From contig CAZIMO010000002.1 of the NCBI GenBank assembly GCA_964540535.1, positions 1-64,000 on the forward strand: a stretch of 64,000 nt of DNA. Direction: 5' to 3'. The DNA comes from Fimenecus sp964540535. GTDB taxonomy: Bacteria; Bacillota; Clostridia; Oscillospirales; Acutalibacteraceae. Under the pieces are notes generated by a model. The model was not told the origin of the DNA. It was given only the letters and a program-made list of their open reading frames with translations, and did no database searches. Of the stretch, positions 51,051 through 60,487 are shown piece after piece. The position numbers and the translations under genes were made by a program. The number at the start of each line of letters is the position of its first letter. Positions within the stretch are counted from its first letter, which is position 1.

Positions 51051-52667
51051 CTAATCGTCTATATATACTATATTTGTTCCCAAAAGTATTCCGTCAACAA
51101 TGTGCGGAAGCATTCGTATTTTGCCGCACTCGGCTTGTTCTTTGATTTTAACTTTAGTAAAAACACTCTCATCGCCGTTTACTGTCAAGATTTGCATTGC
51201 ACCATACCACACCGAGAAAACACCAGGTGTAATCTGCGATGAATACTTTGTAGAGGAGTCGGCTACTTCAATTCCGTATGCATTAACTTTTTTTGCAATA
51301 ACATTACCGTCTTTTGAGAAGCCCGATTCCCAAACAGGATTTCCGCTGTTCCAACCGCTATTGGTATAAGCAAAACCGCCTGCGTTCTGCGTATAGATAG
51401 TATTGCTCGCTTCAAGCGTTGGTGCATCGTGCATATAGTATTTTTTAGAGCCGTCTTTCTGTGGTATAACCGTAGAATAAACACCGAGCGAATTGGTGAT
51501 AAGCTCGTTAAAGGCTAAAAGTGACTGCACGCTGCTGTTGAGAGTATCGTTAAGAGCCTTTTTAATCGTATTTATTATCAAGGACTCTCGTTTTGTCAAC
51601 GGATTTGCCGTTGCATAACCGTTATTTGTTTCTGTTTCGCCCTGTCCTTGAACAGCAGTACCGCCGTTTAAGGTGAAAGTAACATTTGTGACAATTGTAT
51701 TGTGCGATATGCCGTCTTTATCCACATATTCAACCATATCCATAGGAAACAGATACGGCATAGGCTTTATGGTGCATTCATACGGGCGATATGTAAAACC
51801 GCCGACCTCATTGTATATCGCTTCGCAAACCGCTTGAAAATCGTGCTGAATAAGGCTGTTGCCCTCGATACGAAAAGCGTAGGCATCATCGCCTATCAGA
51901 TAAATATTTGACTCTTCATCGACAACTTGCACACCGCTTATAACGATGTCATTTTCAAGCATATCAGAAGAATACCGTTCAGACGGCGTTATTTTAGCTG
52001 TAGAGGGCTTGTACCACGCAAGGCATAGTTTACCCTCCCAATCAATAAAAGCACAGGTAGCGGTCAATTCTGCCACCCAACTGACGATTTGACGGTATGT
52101 TGTTTCGTCTGTCGGAGCTTCATTAATTATATAATCACTGTTGGGTCTGTCGCTAATGTTTGTGCCGGGTTGCACATTACAGATGTCACAAACTTGTGAC
52201 AGTATATTTTTTACTGAAATCGGGAAAGTAAATAATCCCCAATCAACAGGTTTATCAAACAATACCATTCTATCGAGTGCGGAAATCGATATGCTCGATA
52301 ATGCTCTTGTCGGCTCGTCAACTGTAAAGTAACCGAGAGGAACATACTGTGTTGTTGTATTTTCCCACCTGCGAGCATCGTATTTTGTAATACCGATACG
52401 CACAAAAAGTTCTGCTCCCTCAAATTTAACACCACTGAACTGCCCTTCACGATTATCAAGAATTAAGGCTAATTCAGCAGCACAAGCCGAGCCGAGTTCG
52501 ATTTTAGAACCCGATACAGAATATCTATCGACAGTCAAACCGCCGCTAATTATATCCTTTTCGGTAAGCGTGAAAGTACTGTCAGCACCGTAAAAAATAA
52601 CCTCGGCTGTCTGTCTGTAATTTTCGTTAAAAAGTTCGAGAGCTCCATTGGTTATTGGATAAGCCAT
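51051..52667 (-). CDS. Phage tail/baseplate hub protein
   Basis: The 538-residue protein follows the tape measure and distal-tail genes, where the tail hub or Tal protein is expected. It is beta-rich (ILDNREGQFSGVKFEGAELFVRIGI; ALDRMVLFDKPVDWG) and has no visible peptidase motif. The ATG at 52667 is preferred over a GTG at 52676 that lies inside the previous gene. Confidence 0.7.
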   Translation of the reverse strand: MAYPITNGALELFNENYRQTAEVIFYGADSTFTLTEKDIISGGLTVDRYSVSGSKIELGSACAAELALILDNREGQFSGVKFEGAELFVRIGITKYDARRWENTTTQYVPLGYFTVDEPTRALSSISISALDRMVLFDKPVDWGLFTFPISVKNILSQVCDICNVQPGTNISDRPNSDYIINEAPTDETTYRQIVSWVAELTATCAFIDWEGKLCLAWYKPSTAKITPSERYSSDMLENDIVISGVQVVDEESNIYLIGDDAYAFRIEGNSLIQHDFQAVCEAIYNEVGGFTYRPYECTIKPMPYLFPMDMVEYVDKDGISHNTIVTNVTFTLNGGTAVQGQGETETNNGYATANPLTKRESLIINTIKKALNDTLNSSVQSLLAFNELITNSLGVYSTVIPQKDGSKKYYMHDAPTLEASNTIYTQNAGGFAYTNSGWNSGNPVWESGFSKDGNVIAKKVNAYGIEVADSSTKYSSQITPGVFSVWYGAMQILTVNGDESVFTKVKIKEQAECGKIRMLPHIVDGILLGTNIVYIDD

Positions 52668-52668
52668 A

Positions 52669-53043
52669 CTATGCACCCGACCTTTCTACGATGTTAAACG
52701 ATAAATTTGACCATAGTCCTTTAGTGGCGTTATACATAGGAGCGGACCTGTTACCCACATAAAATTCAGAAGTAATATATTTCCCTTGTTTTGCATCTAA
52801 ATAGCAGACCTTGATATATTCCGGGTCAAAGGCTTTAAGGAGTGCTGAAACTTCTTCTGTAGAGATATTCTGCCAAGATAATTCCAAACCTACGACTTGA
52901 CCAATACGTTTTTTGTGCATTAGCGTATCTTCGGTTCTGCCTGCATCGGAAGCGGAAACATCTTCTAATTTGTAGAGATATGAAGAGGGACATTTGACAG
53001 ACTTACCGTCAACTGAGCGTATAGGGTTGTAGTCATTGCTCAT
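52669..53043 (-). CDS. Phage tail protein, DUF6711-like
   Basis: A 124-residue protein between tape measure and hub. The position and pattern (SAPMYNATKGLWSNLSFNIVERSG) fit a small distal-tail component of the DUF6711 type. Exact role unknown. Confidence 0.6.
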   Translation of the reverse strand: MSNDYNPIRSVDGKSVKCPSSYLYKLEDVSASDAGRTEDTLMHKKRIGQVVGLELSWQNISTEEVSALLKAFDPEYIKVCYLDAKQGKYITSEFYVGNRSAPMYNATKGLWSNLSFNIVERSGA

Positions 53044-53054
53044 AATATCCCTCC

Positions 53055-55943
53055 TTAATACCCAACAGGAACAATTGTCTTTCCGTCTCTGCGGTTTTTC
53101 TTCTGAATACCGCCTATAATGTCGTTAGTGCCGACAACAGCATTTACAACCGTATCCTTTTCAAGCAGTTTTCTTAAAAGATTGTTTTGCTCACGAAGCA
53201 AAGCGTTCTGTTCTTGATTACCTGCATATACGCCGTCGCTAATACCGTCTATGATTTGTTCATTGTTTACTACGGCAGATTTGGTTCCTATCGTACCTAC
53301 CATTTCGGGACCTGCTTCCCGTGCAATAAACATCTGTCCTGTTGCAGGAAAACCACCTGTGGCAAGAAGAGGAATTTGTGGTACATTGATAGTTTTCAAG
53401 CCCTCAAAAGGTTTCAGTCCAACAATTTCTATACCTTTTATCCAATTCAATGCAGTGTTAATTCCGTTGAATGGAATTGCAATGACTTTATTTAATCCAT
53501 TTATAATTCCATTCACAACAAATTTAAATGCCGAAACTATTCCATCTTTAATATCAACGAATATTTCTCCGGTGATAGAAAACACCTTAACAACACCTTG
53601 CCATGCTTTTGAGAAAATATTACTAAAAAATAATGCAACCTCACTAAACACTAACTTTACGCCCTCCCAAGCGATTTTCGCCTTTTCAACGAAACCATTC
53701 CACAATCCTGTAAAAGATTCTCCGACAGGTTGAATAATTTTTTCGTTAATCCAATTACCAATTGTCGAGAATACAGACTTTATTCCATCCCAAGCGGTAA
53801 TCGCAGTTTCCTTTATTCCGTTCCATAATCCTGTGAAGAAATTAGCAACAGGAGTAATGATGTGTTCTTTAAACCATTCGGAGACGATACTCCAAACTGC
53901 CTTGATTATTTCCCAACAACCACTTGCAATAACACCTATATTGTAGAAAATATCGGAGATTGTTTGGCAAATACTGCCGAAAAGTTGAGAAAACCACTCG
54001 ATGGCAGGAGTGAAAAATTCCGTTATAGCATTCCAACAGTTTGAAGCAGCCGAAGAAATATCATCCCACAAGCCAGAGAAGAACTCTGCGATAGGTTGTA
54101 TGACATTCTCGTTAAACCAATCAGCACATACATTCCATACATCGACTATACCTTGCCACAGGTTCACAAAAAATTGCCCAATGTTTGCTAATGCAGTACT
54201 GCACCAAGAACAAATTGTCTCCCAATTTTGAACCACAGCAATTACTAAATCCGTAATCAATCCAACTGCCAAACCTATTAAAGCACCGATTCCTGCACCT
54301 ATCGGACCACCACAAAGACCAATAATTGCACCAATCCCCGCTCCAGCGGCAGTAGCACCTGCACCTATCAATGCACTATTTAACCAATCTAAACCATTTA
54401 CAATGGCATCATAAATACCGACACCGAAAGCAGGAATACCTGCGATAATACCTCCGATAGCACCACCGAGTATTGCGTCACCCAAAAATTGTCCTATCAA
54501 AGCTCCTCCCACGGTTATTATGCTTCCGCCGCCTATTATCTCAGCGAAATTGATTTTGTTAAGTCCCTCTTGTATTGTATGAACTATTCCGTCAAACTCC
54601 ATTACTATACCTGTTACGGCTAATGTAATTCCAGCGGTCAGTCCAGCCTTTTTACCAATCAATGAGAGAGTTTCTTTCAAAGTTTCGGCTTTCATATTGG
54701 CAGTCAGCAAACTCGTAATAAAAGAGCCAAGTTTCCAAGCGCCAATCCCTGCACCAATAAGCTCAACAATGCGGAAAATATCACTAAGTTTTTCTTTGAA
54801 AGGTTCAAGGTTGGGCATTTTGATATTAGACAAGAAATCATAATCATATTGGCTCAAATCTAAGCCAAAATCGGAAGCATAACCGCCACCGAGAGAAGCT
54901 GTCGCAGATGAAGATAAATTATCTGTCATAATATTTAACTCATCAATACCCAAAAGAGATTTTTTAAGCTCTTTAGCATTGTTAACAGCTTCACCCAAGC
55001 TGTCAGCCGCGTCATCAAAGGAACCTGTGTCTATACTTACGCCCGAATAATCGATTTCCGGCAGCTTATAGCCGAGAGCGTTTGCAAGAGATTGAGCCAC
55101 CTCTTTGACAATTTGAACAAGAGCTTGAAAATATGGGATAACTTCAGTGGCAACAACACTGACAACTTGACCCATTGCTCGTTTTGCCTGTGTCCATTGA
55201 GCGTTTAATATTCTTAAGGCGTTTGACGGAGTTATGATAGTTCTTGCCAAATCCCCCTGCGCATTAGTTGTCTGCTCCATTATTGTTATGTAGCGAAGAG
55301 TTGCTTTTTGTGCTTCTGTCATCTTCGAGGTGGATAATTCAATTCCGTGAGCAAGAGCGGTTTCTTTTAACTGTGCCACCGAGATGTTGACACCCCACAA
55401 TTTTAGACCTTTAATTTGCCCCGACATACCGCTTTGTAACTTTTGAAAGGCAGTTTCAACATCTGTATTCCAAAGAGAAGATAAGTCATATGCCAATTGA
55501 GTAAGATTTTGGCTCATCTTTTCAGAAGTGTCAGAAGCAATACCGTAACCGTCTGCTAATTGGTAAAACGCACCTTGATAGTTCAACCACTCTTTAAGGT
55601 CAATGCCCATAACTGATTCAATGCTCTTTGCATATTCCATAGCCGATTCTGCACAATCGCTCATAGCAACATCAAAAAGATTTAATACTTCGACATAATC
55701 ATTTGATTCTTTAAACAAACTGCCGAGTGTGTCGGAAACATTATGAAAAGCACTTGTAGCCTTTCGCACCTTTGAGGTAACTGATGAAAAGCTTGCTGTT
55801 AATTTTTCAGTTCCGCTTGAACCTGAATTAGTAATTCCTTTAAATTTTGAAAGAGTTTTCTGCAAACTTGTTAATCCCGATTCAGCTGAGCTTGTATCAG
55901 AGTCCACCTTGATAACTAAAGTTTCAAGAACTGTATCAGCCAT
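53055..55943 (-). CDS. Phage tail tape measure protein
   Basis: The 962-residue protein sets tail length. It has a helical N-terminal region, a TMP-like core (WNTDVETAFQKLQSGMSGQIKGLKLWGV), hydrophobic Gly/Ala-rich segments at about 445-570 and repeated Trp-rich units (VVSEWFKEHIITPVANFFTGLWNGI) at about 590-790. The repeated units may set the ruler length. It starts within the last bases of the chaperone extension gene. Confidence 0.93.
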   Translation of the reverse strand: MADTVLETLVIKVDSDTSSAESGLTSLQKTLSKFKGITNSGSSGTEKLTASFSSVTSKVRKATSAFHNVSDTLGSLFKESNDYVEVLNLFDVAMSDCAESAMEYAKSIESVMGIDLKEWLNYQGAFYQLADGYGIASDTSEKMSQNLTQLAYDLSSLWNTDVETAFQKLQSGMSGQIKGLKLWGVNISVAQLKETALAHGIELSTSKMTEAQKATLRYITIMEQTTNAQGDLARTIITPSNALRILNAQWTQAKRAMGQVVSVVATEVIPYFQALVQIVKEVAQSLANALGYKLPEIDYSGVSIDTGSFDDAADSLGEAVNNAKELKKSLLGIDELNIMTDNLSSSATASLGGGYASDFGLDLSQYDYDFLSNIKMPNLEPFKEKLSDIFRIVELIGAGIGAWKLGSFITSLLTANMKAETLKETLSLIGKKAGLTAGITLAVTGIVMEFDGIVHTIQEGLNKINFAEIIGGGSIITVGGALIGQFLGDAILGGAIGGIIAGIPAFGVGIYDAIVNGLDWLNSALIGAGATAAGAGIGAIIGLCGGPIGAGIGALIGLAVGLITDLVIAVVQNWETICSWCSTALANIGQFFVNLWQGIVDVWNVCADWFNENVIQPIAEFFSGLWDDISSAASNCWNAITEFFTPAIEWFSQLFGSICQTISDIFYNIGVIASGCWEIIKAVWSIVSEWFKEHIITPVANFFTGLWNGIKETAITAWDGIKSVFSTIGNWINEKIIQPVGESFTGLWNGFVEKAKIAWEGVKLVFSEVALFFSNIFSKAWQGVVKVFSITGEIFVDIKDGIVSAFKFVVNGIINGLNKVIAIPFNGINTALNWIKGIEIVGLKPFEGLKTINVPQIPLLATGGFPATGQMFIAREAGPEMVGTIGTKSAVVNNEQIIDGISDGVYAGNQEQNALLREQNNLLRKLLEKDTVVNAVVGTNDIIGGIQKKNRRDGKTIVPVGY

Positions 55944-56415
55944 CGTTTTCTACCTCCTTCCGTTGTGCCATCAAAGCATTGAATTTGATTGCAAAAGCGT
56001 TTGTTTTCGCTTTTATCTGTTCATATTTAGCCTTTTCTTTCTCCACATGCCTACGCTCGATTTCTTCCTTTGTAATTGCATAAGGCTGAGTAGAATACTC
56101 TATAGGCTTTGTACCTTTTTTTGCAAAAGCTCTAAGAACAGGAGATACATCACAAAGCGCTTCATAGATATACATACCTTGTAACCACATTCGCTCGTTA
56201 TCTCTATCTCGCTGCAACTTAAACGATTCACGATAATATTTAACTAAACAACAATCCTCATTCCAATACTGCTCATAGGTCATACCGATTGACAGATAGA
56301 ATGGTAAGTGAGAATAAAATTGCTCTGTATAAGAAATGAAGGGAACGGAATCTTTATCTGATTCGTTCCCTTCGCAGGAAAACGAATCACTTACCAATCC
56401 GCTTCCCAATTCAAG
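55936..56415 (-). CDS. Tail assembly chaperone extension (gpT-like, made by -1 frameshift)
   Basis: This frame has only a poor TTG start (56409) and no ribosome binding site. It is joined in frame to the chaperone gene by a -1 shift on the slippery site at 56415-56421. The extension adds 159 residues, giving a fusion of about 261 residues, as in the lambda gpG-gpT pair. It contains charged helices near the end (KEEIERRHVEKEKAKYEQI). Confidence 0.75.
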   Translation of the reverse strand, partial: LELGSGLVSDSFSCEGNESDKDSVPFISYTEQFYSHLPFYLSIGMTYEQYWNEDCCLVKYYRESFKLQRDRDNERMWLQGMYIYEALCDVSPVLRAFAKKGTKPIEYSTQPYAITKEEIERRHVEKEKAKYEQIKAKTNAFAIKFNALMAQRKEVENDG

Positions 56416-56720
56416 TTTCCCTCTGAATCTTCTGGGTCATTCATCATAGCGAGGATAGGTTCATTATACATTTCAGCCAGCTTATTCAGAAGTTCCTCTT
56501 TATTTTTCATTTTATCAAAAATATCCTCAATGATATTAGGTTTAAGTAACTTGTGATGAGCGTGGAAAGCTCCTGCAAACAACATAGGAAGAGTAGTTAC
56601 AGGCTTATCTTGAATGTCCATAATCTTAAAACCTCTCTTTTCCAAAATCTCAATGGATTTGCGAGTAAACTCCAAGGTGTACTCAGTACCCTCAAATTTG
56701 ATTGTAATTGTTTTTGCCAT
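56391..56720 (-). CDS. Tail assembly chaperone (gpG-like)
   Basis: The 109-residue protein lies between the tail tube and tape measure, the standard place for the tail chaperone. Its end overlaps the next frame and holds a slippery heptamer, so most ribosomes make this short form and some make the extended form. It helps tape measure and tail tube assembly and is not part of the virion. Resembles DUF5055-type proteins. Confidence 0.8.
   Translation of the reverse strand: MAKTITIKFEGTEYTLEFTRKSIEILEKRGFKIMDIQDKPVTTLPMLFAGAFHAHHKLLKPNIIEDIFDKMKNKEELLNKLAEMYNEPILAMMNDPEDSEGNLNWEADW
56415..56421 (-). promoter_or_regulatory. Slippery heptamer for programmed -1 frameshift
   Basis: The minus strand reads G GGA AAC in the chaperone frame, a classical X XXY YYZ site. 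A shift to GGG AAA continues into the extension frame without a stop. Confidence 0.8.
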
Positions 56721-56740
56721 AATATATTCCTCCTGTTTTA

Positions 56741-57163
56741 TTATTCAGCAACAGTAATGGGAGTAGATGGTGCAACCGAAACAGTCATACCGATAACCTC
56801 ATTAGTACCGCCGCCTACCACGAATACGGATACATAACCCTTAAAATTAAACTTGCCGTCATCACCTGTAGGAGTGAGAGTACCGTTAGTTTCCTCACCG
56901 CCGAACCAAACAGCGAGTTCAAGCTCCTGTCCGTCAAGTGCTTTGATTTTTGCATAATCTTCTTTAGTGTAATTTGCATTAAATTCGAGTGCGTCAAGAG
57001 ATTGAATGCCGGGAATATAAGTCTGCATCTTATCAGACAATGTAGTTGTCTCCAACATTTCGGGAGAACCGCCAAGATCTGGGAAGTCCTTAATGTCAAC
57101 GAGCTTCCCGTAAGTTTCTGCATCCTTTTTCATAAGGAATACTTTGTAAGTAGAAATAGCCAT
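56741..57163 (-). CDS. Phage major tail tube protein
   Basis: The 140-residue protein (YKVFLMKKDAETYGKLVDIKDFPDLGGSPEMLETTTLSDKM) has the typical start of siphovirus tail tube proteins and a beta-sandwich body. It polymerises around the tape measure. Good ribosome binding site. Located after the tail completion gene. Confidence 0.85.
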   Translation of the reverse strand: MAISTYKVFLMKKDAETYGKLVDIKDFPDLGGSPEMLETTTLSDKMQTYIPGIQSLDALEFNANYTKEDYAKIKALDGQELELAVWFGGEETNGTLTPTGDDGKFNFKGYVSVFVVGGGTNEVIGMTVSVAPSTPITVAE

Positions 57164-57169
57164 AATTTT

Positions 57170-57574
57170 TTACCTCCTGTAAATAGTTCCATTTTTTGAA
57201 GCAACAGCTGAATACCGAGCAAAGAGTCGATATTTTGTTGCGTCATCCAACGATATTGGGTTTTTAGTTATTCGGGTAAATCCTATACCCGTGAAATAAT
57301 CATCAATTACCGCAAGAATTTCCTTGCATTCTGCCTTTTTACCGTTCCTTTTATTGGAATAGACATTGACATCATAAACAAGTTCAGCGTGATTTTCGTT
57401 GCTTCCGCTATCTTGTGTTTGAATACGAGTAATATTATCGCTCTCTTCAATACAAGCACATGGAAACTCCGAAAGTGCTAAAACAGTTTCGCCGTAAACG
57501 GTAAAATCCGCACCGTACTCATTGCGAAGTTTGGTCGCTATATTAGTGAAAATTTCTGTTTCAATATCAACCAT
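57170..57574 (-). CDS. Phage tail terminator / completion protein
   Basis: The 134-residue protein has the size and gene position of tail terminators (between HK97-gp10 type and tube genes). Its pattern (YGETVLALSEFPCACIEESD, AELVYDVNVYSNKRNGKKAE) fits known minor tail proteins loosely. Its start overlaps the stop of the previous gene by one base. Confidence 0.65.
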   Translation of the reverse strand: MVDIETEIFTNIATKLRNEYGADFTVYGETVLALSEFPCACIEESDNITRIQTQDSGSNENHAELVYDVNVYSNKRNGKKAECKEILAVIDDYFTGIGFTRITKNPISLDDATKYRLFARYSAVASKNGTIYRR

Positions 57575-58065
57575 TATCCGAAAACCTCCTTTGCAATAGC
57601 GTATATATCCGCTTTCATATCTTTAGCGGCGTGATACATTGCTTTCGCAGGTGGATTTCCGTAAGTGCGATATACACCATCGCGAAGCGGTTGACCTGCA
57701 TTGCCTTGTTCACCGATATAAATCCAACCTTTTTCATTAGCACCCTTACCCGAACCGTAAGTTCCGTGAGAAAACCCAAACTCCGAAGACTGCGGGTGTT
57801 CTGGGTTAAGAGTACCCGTACCAAACTCAATAAATAACACTGCTTTACCTGTTGCAACTACTTTGTAGCCTGTCGATGTTGCTTCAACACTAATCTCAAC
57901 ATCATTCGTACCTGCATACATAGCGTTTTTGAACTCTACCCTCGCCTGATATGCTCCGAGTGTAGATAATCGCTCCAGGAAAAGCTTTACCCTCCTCGAA
58001 AGAGCTTTTCGGTATGACTCTAACTGTGAAGTGACCTTATCAAGATTTACAACTGTAAAATTCAC
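57574..58065 (-). CDS. HK97 gp10-like head-tail joining protein
   Basis: The 163-residue protein shows the family pattern: N-terminal helices (LSTLGAYQARVEFKNAMY), then VLFIEFGTGTLN and GNPPAKAMYHAAKDMKADI. It joins the capsid connector to the tail. Overlaps the gene before it by four bases. Confidence 0.85.
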   Translation of the reverse strand: MNFTVVNLDKVTSQLESYRKALSRRVKLFLERLSTLGAYQARVEFKNAMYAGTNDVEISVEATSTGYKVVATGKAVLFIEFGTGTLNPEHPQSSEFGFSHGTYGSGKGANEKGWIYIGEQGNAGQPLRDGVYRTYGNPPAKAMYHAAKDMKADIYAIAKEVFG

Positions 58066-58436
58066 GATACTTCCACCTTACTGATTGCAATAGAAATGCT
58101 ATTCAGTGATTTAGCAATCTTCTTTACGATATAATCAAAGAGCAGATTTCCGTCATCATCAGTAATAGGCTTCTTGTCGATAAAAAACACAGAGTTTTCG
58201 TCAATAGGGCAATTCATATCGTCAATCACAATCATCTTGTCATATTTTAAGTCCTTGCCGAACTGCTCCACCTGTGAAATGCCGTTTGAGGGAGATATAT
58301 TTGCTTTAATCAGCACAGGTTTTGAATAAGTAACTACTGCTTCACCATTTAAATTGCCGTACTCATCCTCACCTGGCTCACTTTTAACAAACAGTGCATA
58401 GTAAAATTCCATCTTATTTCTTTCTAAACATTTCAT
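58062..58436 (-). CDS. Phage head closure protein-like (DUF6751-type)
   Basis: The 124-residue beta-rich protein (FYYALFVKSEPGEDEYGNLNGEAV) is in the place of the head closure protein. AAGGTGA supports the start at 58436. Family call is by position and pattern. Confidence 0.6.
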   Translation of the reverse strand: MKCLERNKMEFYYALFVKSEPGEDEYGNLNGEAVVTYSKPVLIKANISPSNGISQVEQFGKDLKYDKMIVIDDMNCPIDENSVFFIDKKPITDDDGNLLFDYIVKKIAKSLNSISIAISKVEVS

Positions 58437-58442
58437 AGAAAT

Positions 58443-58760
58443 TCACCTTCCTAAAACCGATGCGTGCGGTGTGATGTGTTTTAGCATTGAGTCCGGCACT
58501 GCTGCACTTTCATAAGAACGTGAAATACCGTTTTCACTATGGGCAGTTTCGCCCTCTGCACCACGCTTATTTAACAAATACAGAGCAATGTCAATTTGAG
58601 TTGAGTGATACTTTGCAGGTACATCTCGAATATCAGAACGGAACGGATAAGCCCGTCTTAATATTCGTTCACCTGCCAAATCAAGAAAGACAGACAACAC
58701 ACTTTCATCAATCTCACCCGACAATACTTTTAGTTTTTCGAGTTTATGCGATTCGGTCAT
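58443..58760 (-). CDS. Phage head-tail connector protein
   Basis: The 105-residue helical protein has the size, position and layout of gp6/gp15-like connectors (SVFLDLAGERILRRAYPF, STQIDIALYLLNKRG). It follows the capsid gene by 18 bases. Confidence 0.72.
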   Translation of the reverse strand: MTESHKLEKLKVLSGEIDESVLSVFLDLAGERILRRAYPFRSDIRDVPAKYHSTQIDIALYLLNKRGAEGETAHSENGISRSYESAAVPDSMLKHITPHASVLGR

Positions 58761-58778
58761 ATTGTCCGCCTCCTTTCA

Positions 58779-59573
58779 TTACGCAATAGTAATTTTTACA
58801 ACCTTAGTTGCATCGGTGAGAGCTGCAAGATAATATTTACGGGTGATGATAGTATTCAAACGAACATTAGCGTCCTCTGAAGAACGTGGCGGTTGCTCAA
58901 CATCAGTACCCTTTTTGATAAAGAGAGTAACAGCGTCTTTAGTGCCGACATAGATAGCGCCTGCAACAGCATCTTTTTTCACATAAAGGTTCACACCTCC
59001 AACAGTACCAACATATCCGTTTCTTGCGAAAGCTTCAACATACTTCAAATCATCTTTGAGAGCCTTACGAATCTTTGCCATATCGTCATTGCAGACGAAA
59101 GCGAAAGTAGTAACACCTTCGATGTTTTCAATGTTAAGCTTAGCCTGTGCATCGACAAAAGCATCAAAGTTAGGGGTAGTAGCAGTAACTTCAAGAGTTG
59201 CCTTGACAAACTCTGCATAGATGTCGGCATTGACTGTATTGAACATATCAGTACCCATATGACGAGTACCGACAAGGACAAGGTTTGGGTCTGCCATAGC
59301 CTGCTCGTCATAATATTCAAACTTATTTTGAGCAAGCAAAATACGGTATTCTTCAGGTGTATATGAAACTTCAATACTCTTAGTATTACCTTCACCCATA
59401 GCAAGCTTTTCGGTACCGTCAGTTGCTCTGTAAACATTAATTTTTCTCACCATACCAGGAGTACCTTCAAGCGTACGGTCGATATTACAGAAGTTCTGCA
59501 TATCGAGGTGAGAGTTAAATTGGTCTTCTACCTCATTTGAAAGATAGAAATTGTCATAAAATTTTTGTACCAT
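58779..59573 (-). CDS. Phage major capsid protein
   Basis: The 264-residue protein is on the small side for an HK97-fold capsid. It lies directly after the scaffold gene and has LEGTPGMVRKINVYRATDG, NADIYAEFVKAT, TFAFVCNDDMAKIRKALKDD and a hydrophobic C-terminal strand. No protease gene precedes it; the scaffold probably leaves without cleavage. Confidence 0.85.
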   Translation of the reverse strand: MVQKFYDNFYLSNEVEDQFNSHLDMQNFCNIDRTLEGTPGMVRKINVYRATDGTEKLAMGEGNTKSIEVSYTPEEYRILLAQNKFEYYDEQAMADPNLVLVGTRHMGTDMFNTVNADIYAEFVKATLEVTATTPNFDAFVDAQAKLNIENIEGVTTFAFVCNDDMAKIRKALKDDLKYVEAFARNGYVGTVGGVNLYVKKDAVAGAIYVGTKDAVTLFIKKGTDVEQPPRSSEDANVRLNTIITRKYYLAALTDATKVVKITIA

Positions 59574-59575
59574 TA

Positions 59576-60151
59576 TTAATTACCTCCGTATAATTCTTTG
59601 TATTCTTCGGGATTTTTGATAGAGTAATCATATCGCTCTTGTGCAGAAAGCTTGCGGAATTTATCAAGGGTCATAACATCGCTGTTATCGTTACCGCCTG
59701 ATTTTGGTTTAGGAGTTTTTCCGAGCAACTCTGCTTTAATAGATTTATCGTGTGTTTCAAGGAATTTTTTCTGATTGGCAAATACCTTGTCAGTTTCACC
59801 GTTAGCCATAGCCTCTGCTGTAGCGATGGCAAGTGCTTCATCATAACCCATAGCAAGAAACTTTGCTTTATGACTTGAAATAAGTTCCCTCTTGCCCATA
59901 TCAGCCACTTGCTTACGAAGAGTATTAAGTTCTTCTTCAATAGCCTGCTTTTTTTGCTCCTCTTCAGATAACATAGCATTATGTTTTCGTTTAATCTCTG
60001 CAAGCTCAGAAGCCGTTTTATCAAACGTTTCTTTCTTCACATAACCCGAATAGTCCGGGGCAGATATTTCGTATGCTTCTAATGCGGCTAACTTTTGTTC
60101 AGCCGTCATATCGGCATAGCCTTCGATTTTACTAACATCAATTTTTGCCAT
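59576..60151 (-). CDS. Phage capsid scaffolding protein
   Basis: The 191-residue protein is mostly charged coiled coil (about 45-100: ELAEIKRKHNAMLSEEEQKK), typical of DUF4355/GP20 scaffolds, with a short C-terminal domain (SAQERYDYSIKNPEEYKELYG) that contacts the capsid. Three bases separate its stop from the capsid start. Confidence 0.88.
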   Translation of the reverse strand: MAKIDVSKIEGYADMTAEQKLAALEAYEISAPDYSGYVKKETFDKTASELAEIKRKHNAMLSEEEQKKQAIEEELNTLRKQVADMGKRELISSHKAKFLAMGYDEALAIATAEAMANGETDKVFANQKKFLETHDKSIKAELLGKTPKPKSGGNDNSDVMTLDKFRKLSAQERYDYSIKNPEEYKELYGGN

Positions 60152-60274
60152 AAAAATTACCTCCTACGTTTTTAAAGTGCTTCTCTGCACTAATTTTTGC
60201 GTTTGAGCCACTTCTCTGTGTGCTATATTCAAATGACATATTGCCATATATAACCGCATATCGCCAAAGGAAAA

Positions 60275-60318
60275 GGGACTATAAGCGTTCTCTAACGCTC
60301 ATAGCCCCTGTTGGCTGT
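60275..60318 (-). terminator. Hairpin element H1 inside the late operon
   Basis: A 15-pair stem (60275-60289 with 60294-60308) is followed leftward by TTTTCCTTT. Upstream of it the minus strand carries ACAGCCAACAGGGGCTAT, closely matching the upstream part of hairpin H2. It lies between the portal-distal small gene and the scaffold gene, so full termination would silence capsid genes; attenuation or antitermination is likely. Confidence 0.65.
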
Positions 60319-60324
60319 TTCCCT

Positions 60325-60486
60325 CTACCCAATTATAGAGGTCTTTGTTTTAACTTTTCGTTCGATTTCAACTACAACGAGTTTACCGTTTTCTTTTTTC
60401 AATTCAACTGAATTACCCTTTTTTAAAATACGGCTGATTGCTTCGATAACCTCAGCATTGATAATCGCTGTTGCCATTCCGTTCAT
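60325..60486 (-). CDS. Small phage protein between portal and scaffold
   Basis: A 53-residue basic protein (starts MNGMATAIINAEVIEAI) with GGAGG at ideal spacing before its ATG, one base after the portal stop. Too short for standard ORF limits. Function unknown. Confidence 0.65.
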   Translation of the reverse strand: MNGMATAIINAEVIEAISRILKKGNSVELKKENGKLVVVEIERKVKTKTSIIG

Positions 60487-60487
60487 A

